This document shows positions 62,434 to 64,000 of a DNA stretch of 64,000 bases, one piece after another. Under the pieces are notes generated by a model. That model was not told the DNA's origin. It worked only from the letters and a program-made list of their open reading frames with translations, and made no database searches. This DNA is from Azonexus hydrophilus. Its GTDB lineage: Bacteria; Pseudomonadota; Gammaproteobacteria; Burkholderiales; Rhodocyclaceae. Where the stretch lies: positions 166,283-230,282 of the forward strand of contig NZ_CAJHOB010000003.1 in the NCBI RefSeq assembly GCF_905120355.1, read 5' to 3'. Within the stretch, counting starts at the first letter, position 1. Each line of letters starts with the position of its first letter. Made by a program: the position numbers and the translations under genes.

Positions 62434-62927
62434 GGCGTCGGGAGAACCAAGGAGAGTACTTTGTCGGTTTGTGCCTGACGGAACGCCTGCAATTTTGCAT
62501 TCAGCGTCGGATCTTGATTTGCCAGCATCGCCACCGCAAAAAGCGCCGCATTGGCAGCACCGGCCTCACCGATCGCAAAAGTAGCCACCGGAATGCCCTT
62601 CGGCATCTGGACGATGGAATGCAGAGAATCCACGCCGGACAAGGCACGCGACTGCACCGGAACACCCAGCACAGGAATCGTGGTTTTAGCTGCGAGCATC
62701 CCCGGCAAATGTGCTGCGCCACCGGCGCCTGCAATAATCGCTTGCAGTCCGCGAGCCGCCGCCGTTTCTGCGTATTCGAACAAAAGGTCCGGTGTGCGAT
62801 GTGCGGACACCACCTTGGCCTCAAATGGCACCGAAAATTCCTTCAACAGCAACGCGGCAGCCTGCATTGTGGGCCAGTCGGAATCCGACCCCATCACCAC
62901 GCCAATCAATACCTTTTCTTGAGTCAT
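62430..62927 (-). CDS. purE: N5-carboxyaminoimidazole ribonucleotide mutase
   Basis: PurE moves the carboxyl group to make CAIR. The 165-residue protein from the ATG at 62927 (a TTG one codon earlier is less likely) has [21 protein letters not shown] and [16 protein letters not shown] with GVPVQS. The start is nested in the folD stop (TGATG). Confidence 0.96.
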   Translation of the reverse strand: MTQEKVLIGVVMGSDSDWPTMQAAALLLKEFSVPFEAKVVSAHRTPDLLFEYAETAAARGLQAIIAGAGGAAHLPGMLAAKTTIPVLGVPVQSRALSGVDSLHSIVQMPKGIPVATFAIGEAGAANAALFAVAMLANQDPTLNAKLQAFRQAQTDKVLSLVLPTP

Positions 62928-63784
62928 CAACGCAGCCCTGCCTTTCGCTCCGCGGCTTCAATCGTATTTGCAAGCAACATGGTAATCGTCATCGGCCCGA
63001 CACCGCCCGGCACTGGCGTAATCTGCCCGGCGACAGCGGCACAGGCTGCAAAATCAACATCACCGCACAGCGTGCCATCCGGCAGTCGGTTAATACCGAC
63101 GTCAATCACGACCGCTCCTGGTTTCAGCATCTCTGGGGTCACAAATTTGGCGCGACCGACTGCAGCAACCACCAGGTCAGCTCGTGCGACGTGTTCAGCC
63201 AGGTTCTTCGTCTTGGAATGGCAAACCGTGACGGTCGCCCCGGCATTGATCAGCAAGGCGGCCATGGGTTTACCAACAATGTTGGAGCGACCAATCACGA
63301 CGGCATCCATGCCAACCAGATCGACACCCGACGCTTCCAGCATTTTGATCACACCGTAGGGCGTGCACGGGATAAATCGCGGTTTGCCTTGCAGCAAGGC
63401 CCCGACATTTTCCGCATGGAATCCATCAACGTCCTTTTCTGGCGCGATCGCTTCCAGAATTTCCTGCTCATTGAACTGCGGCGGCAGCGGCAATTGCACC
63501 AGAATCCCATGCACGCTGGCGTCCGAGTTCAATTCGGCAATTTTTTTTAGCACGACCTGTGGGGCCACGTCTGCAGGATACTCAAGCTTTTCTGAATGCA
63601 TGCCAATAGCTAGGCAGCCATTGACCTTGTTCCGGACATACACCTGTGACGCAGGGTCTGCGCCAACCAGAATCACCACCAGACCGGGGCGCTCCCCACG
63701 TTGCGCCAAGAGGTCAACGCGGGCCTTGAAAGTCTGACGCATGGTTGCGGCGATGGCCTTGCCATCAATGATTTGTGCTGTCAT
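62927..63784 (-). CDS. folD: Bifunctional methylenetetrahydrofolate dehydrogenase/cyclohydrolase
   Basis: FolD turns methylene-THF into 10-formyl-THF, which purine synthesis consumes, so its place beside purE and purK makes sense. The 285-residue protein has [14 protein letters not shown], the catalytic lysine in [38 protein letters not shown] and GGVGPMT. It is the first gene after the rRNA terminator. Confidence 0.96.
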   Translation of the reverse strand: MTAQIIDGKAIAATMRQTFKARVDLLAQRGERPGLVVILVGADPASQVYVRNKVNGCLAIGMHSEKLEYPADVAPQVVLKKIAELNSDASVHGILVQLPLPPQFNEQEILEAIAPEKDVDGFHAENVGALLQGKPRFIPCTPYGVIKMLEASGVDLVGMDAVVIGRSNIVGKPMAALLINAGATVTVCHSKTKNLAEHVARADLVVAAVGRAKFVTPEMLKPGAVVIDVGINRLPDGTLCGDVDFAACAAVAGQITPVPGGVGPMTITMLLANTIEAAERKAGLR

Positions 63785-63902
63785 CGGGTTACCTGAAAAA
63801 TTAGCAGAGAAGGCACAGCCAATTCAGCGTGTCGCCTTTATTCGCGACGGATTTTAACAGATTGATAGGACAGGGTTTTCAGTCCTTTTTCTTTCCCTAA
63901 TG

Positions 63903-63940
63903 CAAAAGCCCCTAGTTACTTTGGTAACTAGGGGCTTTTG
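63903..63940 (-). terminator. rRNA operon terminator
   Basis: Two 17-nt arms (63903-63919 and 63924-63940) pair perfectly around a 4-nt loop, with T on both sides. It stands 10 bp after the 5S rRNA end. From here to folD (63785-63902) I see no gene. Confidence 0.88.
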
Positions 63941-63950
63941 TTTTGTGTGT

Positions 63951-64000
63951 TGCCTGGCGGTGACCTACTTTCGCGAGCGAGATGCTCACTATCATTGGCG
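63951..64000 (-). rRNA. rrf: 5S rRNA, 3' part (runs past the window end)
   Basis: The last 50 bases read in reverse give ...CGAAAGTAGGTCACCGCCAGGCA, the conserved 3' end of 5S rRNA with ATGATAGTG upstream. The 5' part lies beyond the window, so an rRNA operon reads toward folD. Confidence 0.93.

Overview
The window looks like a chromosomal segment of a GC-rich betaproteobacterium, most likely of the order Rhodocyclales (Dechloromonas/Azonexus-like). This is inferred from the gene set and protein style: ubiquinone gene coq7, the betaproteobacterial CNP1-like and DUF6776 proteins, bactofilin, ErpA, SlmA, the conserved secB-grxC-rhodanese-gpsA order and the envC-ctpA-moeB order. Almost everything is housekeeping. 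No prophage, CRISPR array or obvious defence island is visible. The one clear mobile element is an intact ISAs1-family insertion sequence.

Layout. 1-11.9 kb: a partial unknown CDS, then glmS-apaH, argB with a HAD nucleotidase and slmA, a CcsA/YpjD-like membrane protein divergent from ffh, proS with a lytic transglycosylase, rppH-CNP1-coq7, and an OsmC protein. 11.9-12.5 kb: the longest stretch without a protein gene. It holds an AT-rich block, a 23-bp palindrome, a promoter-like pair and a candidate CU-rich small RNA ending in a strong terminator. 12.4-16.6 kb: rplM-rpsI with a near-consensus promoter, a DUF6776 protein, bactofilin, erpA, an HDOD protein and msrQ. 16.6-24.1 kb: a giant alpha-2-macroglobulin gene followed by pbpC. 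24.1-27.4 kb: bioB-bioC (with a terminator-like hairpin in the bioB leader), comF and trmL. 27.4-33.9 kb: an ArsR regulator, rhodanese, glutaredoxin, secB, SH3 protein and gpsA run on the minus strand, and envC-ctpA-moeB on the plus strand.

33.9-41 kb: glyA-nrdR-ribD, pmbA with a phosphatase, darP, and a large PilZ-like protein. 41-48.7 kb: thyA-pgi-folA-waaA, then tolC, pcm and an unusual secreted alpha-carbonic anhydrase carrying an extra N-terminal domain. 48.8-51.5 kb: a TPP riboswitch, thiC, a perfect-stem terminator and a Pal-like lipoprotein. 51.6-52.9 kb: an ISAs1 element with 14-bp inverted ends and a perfect 10-bp target duplication, inserted in the divergent promoter region between the Pal-like gene and hemA. 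52.9-60.1 kb: hemA, a REC-GGDEF diguanylate cyclase, apbC, an orphan OmpR-type response regulator and metG. 60.1-64 kb (minus strand): a 5S rRNA end and its terminator, then folD-purE-purK-tsaC and a tRNA-Ala(CGC) with its own promoter.

Functional groupings are mostly short operons joined by 4-nt stop/start overlaps: cell-wall synthesis and remodelling (glmS, envC, ctpA, pbpC, transglycosylase, bactofilin), cofactor synthesis (bioBC, thiC, ribD, hemA, folA, folD), translation (rplM, rpsI, metG, proS, tRNA, darP, trmL, tsaC) and redox or sulfur handling (grxC, rhodanese, ArsR, OsmC, msrQ, erpA). The items most worth a second look are the candidate small RNA with its palindrome, the hairpin before bioB, the carbonic-anhydrase fusion and the fresh IS insertion at hemA.
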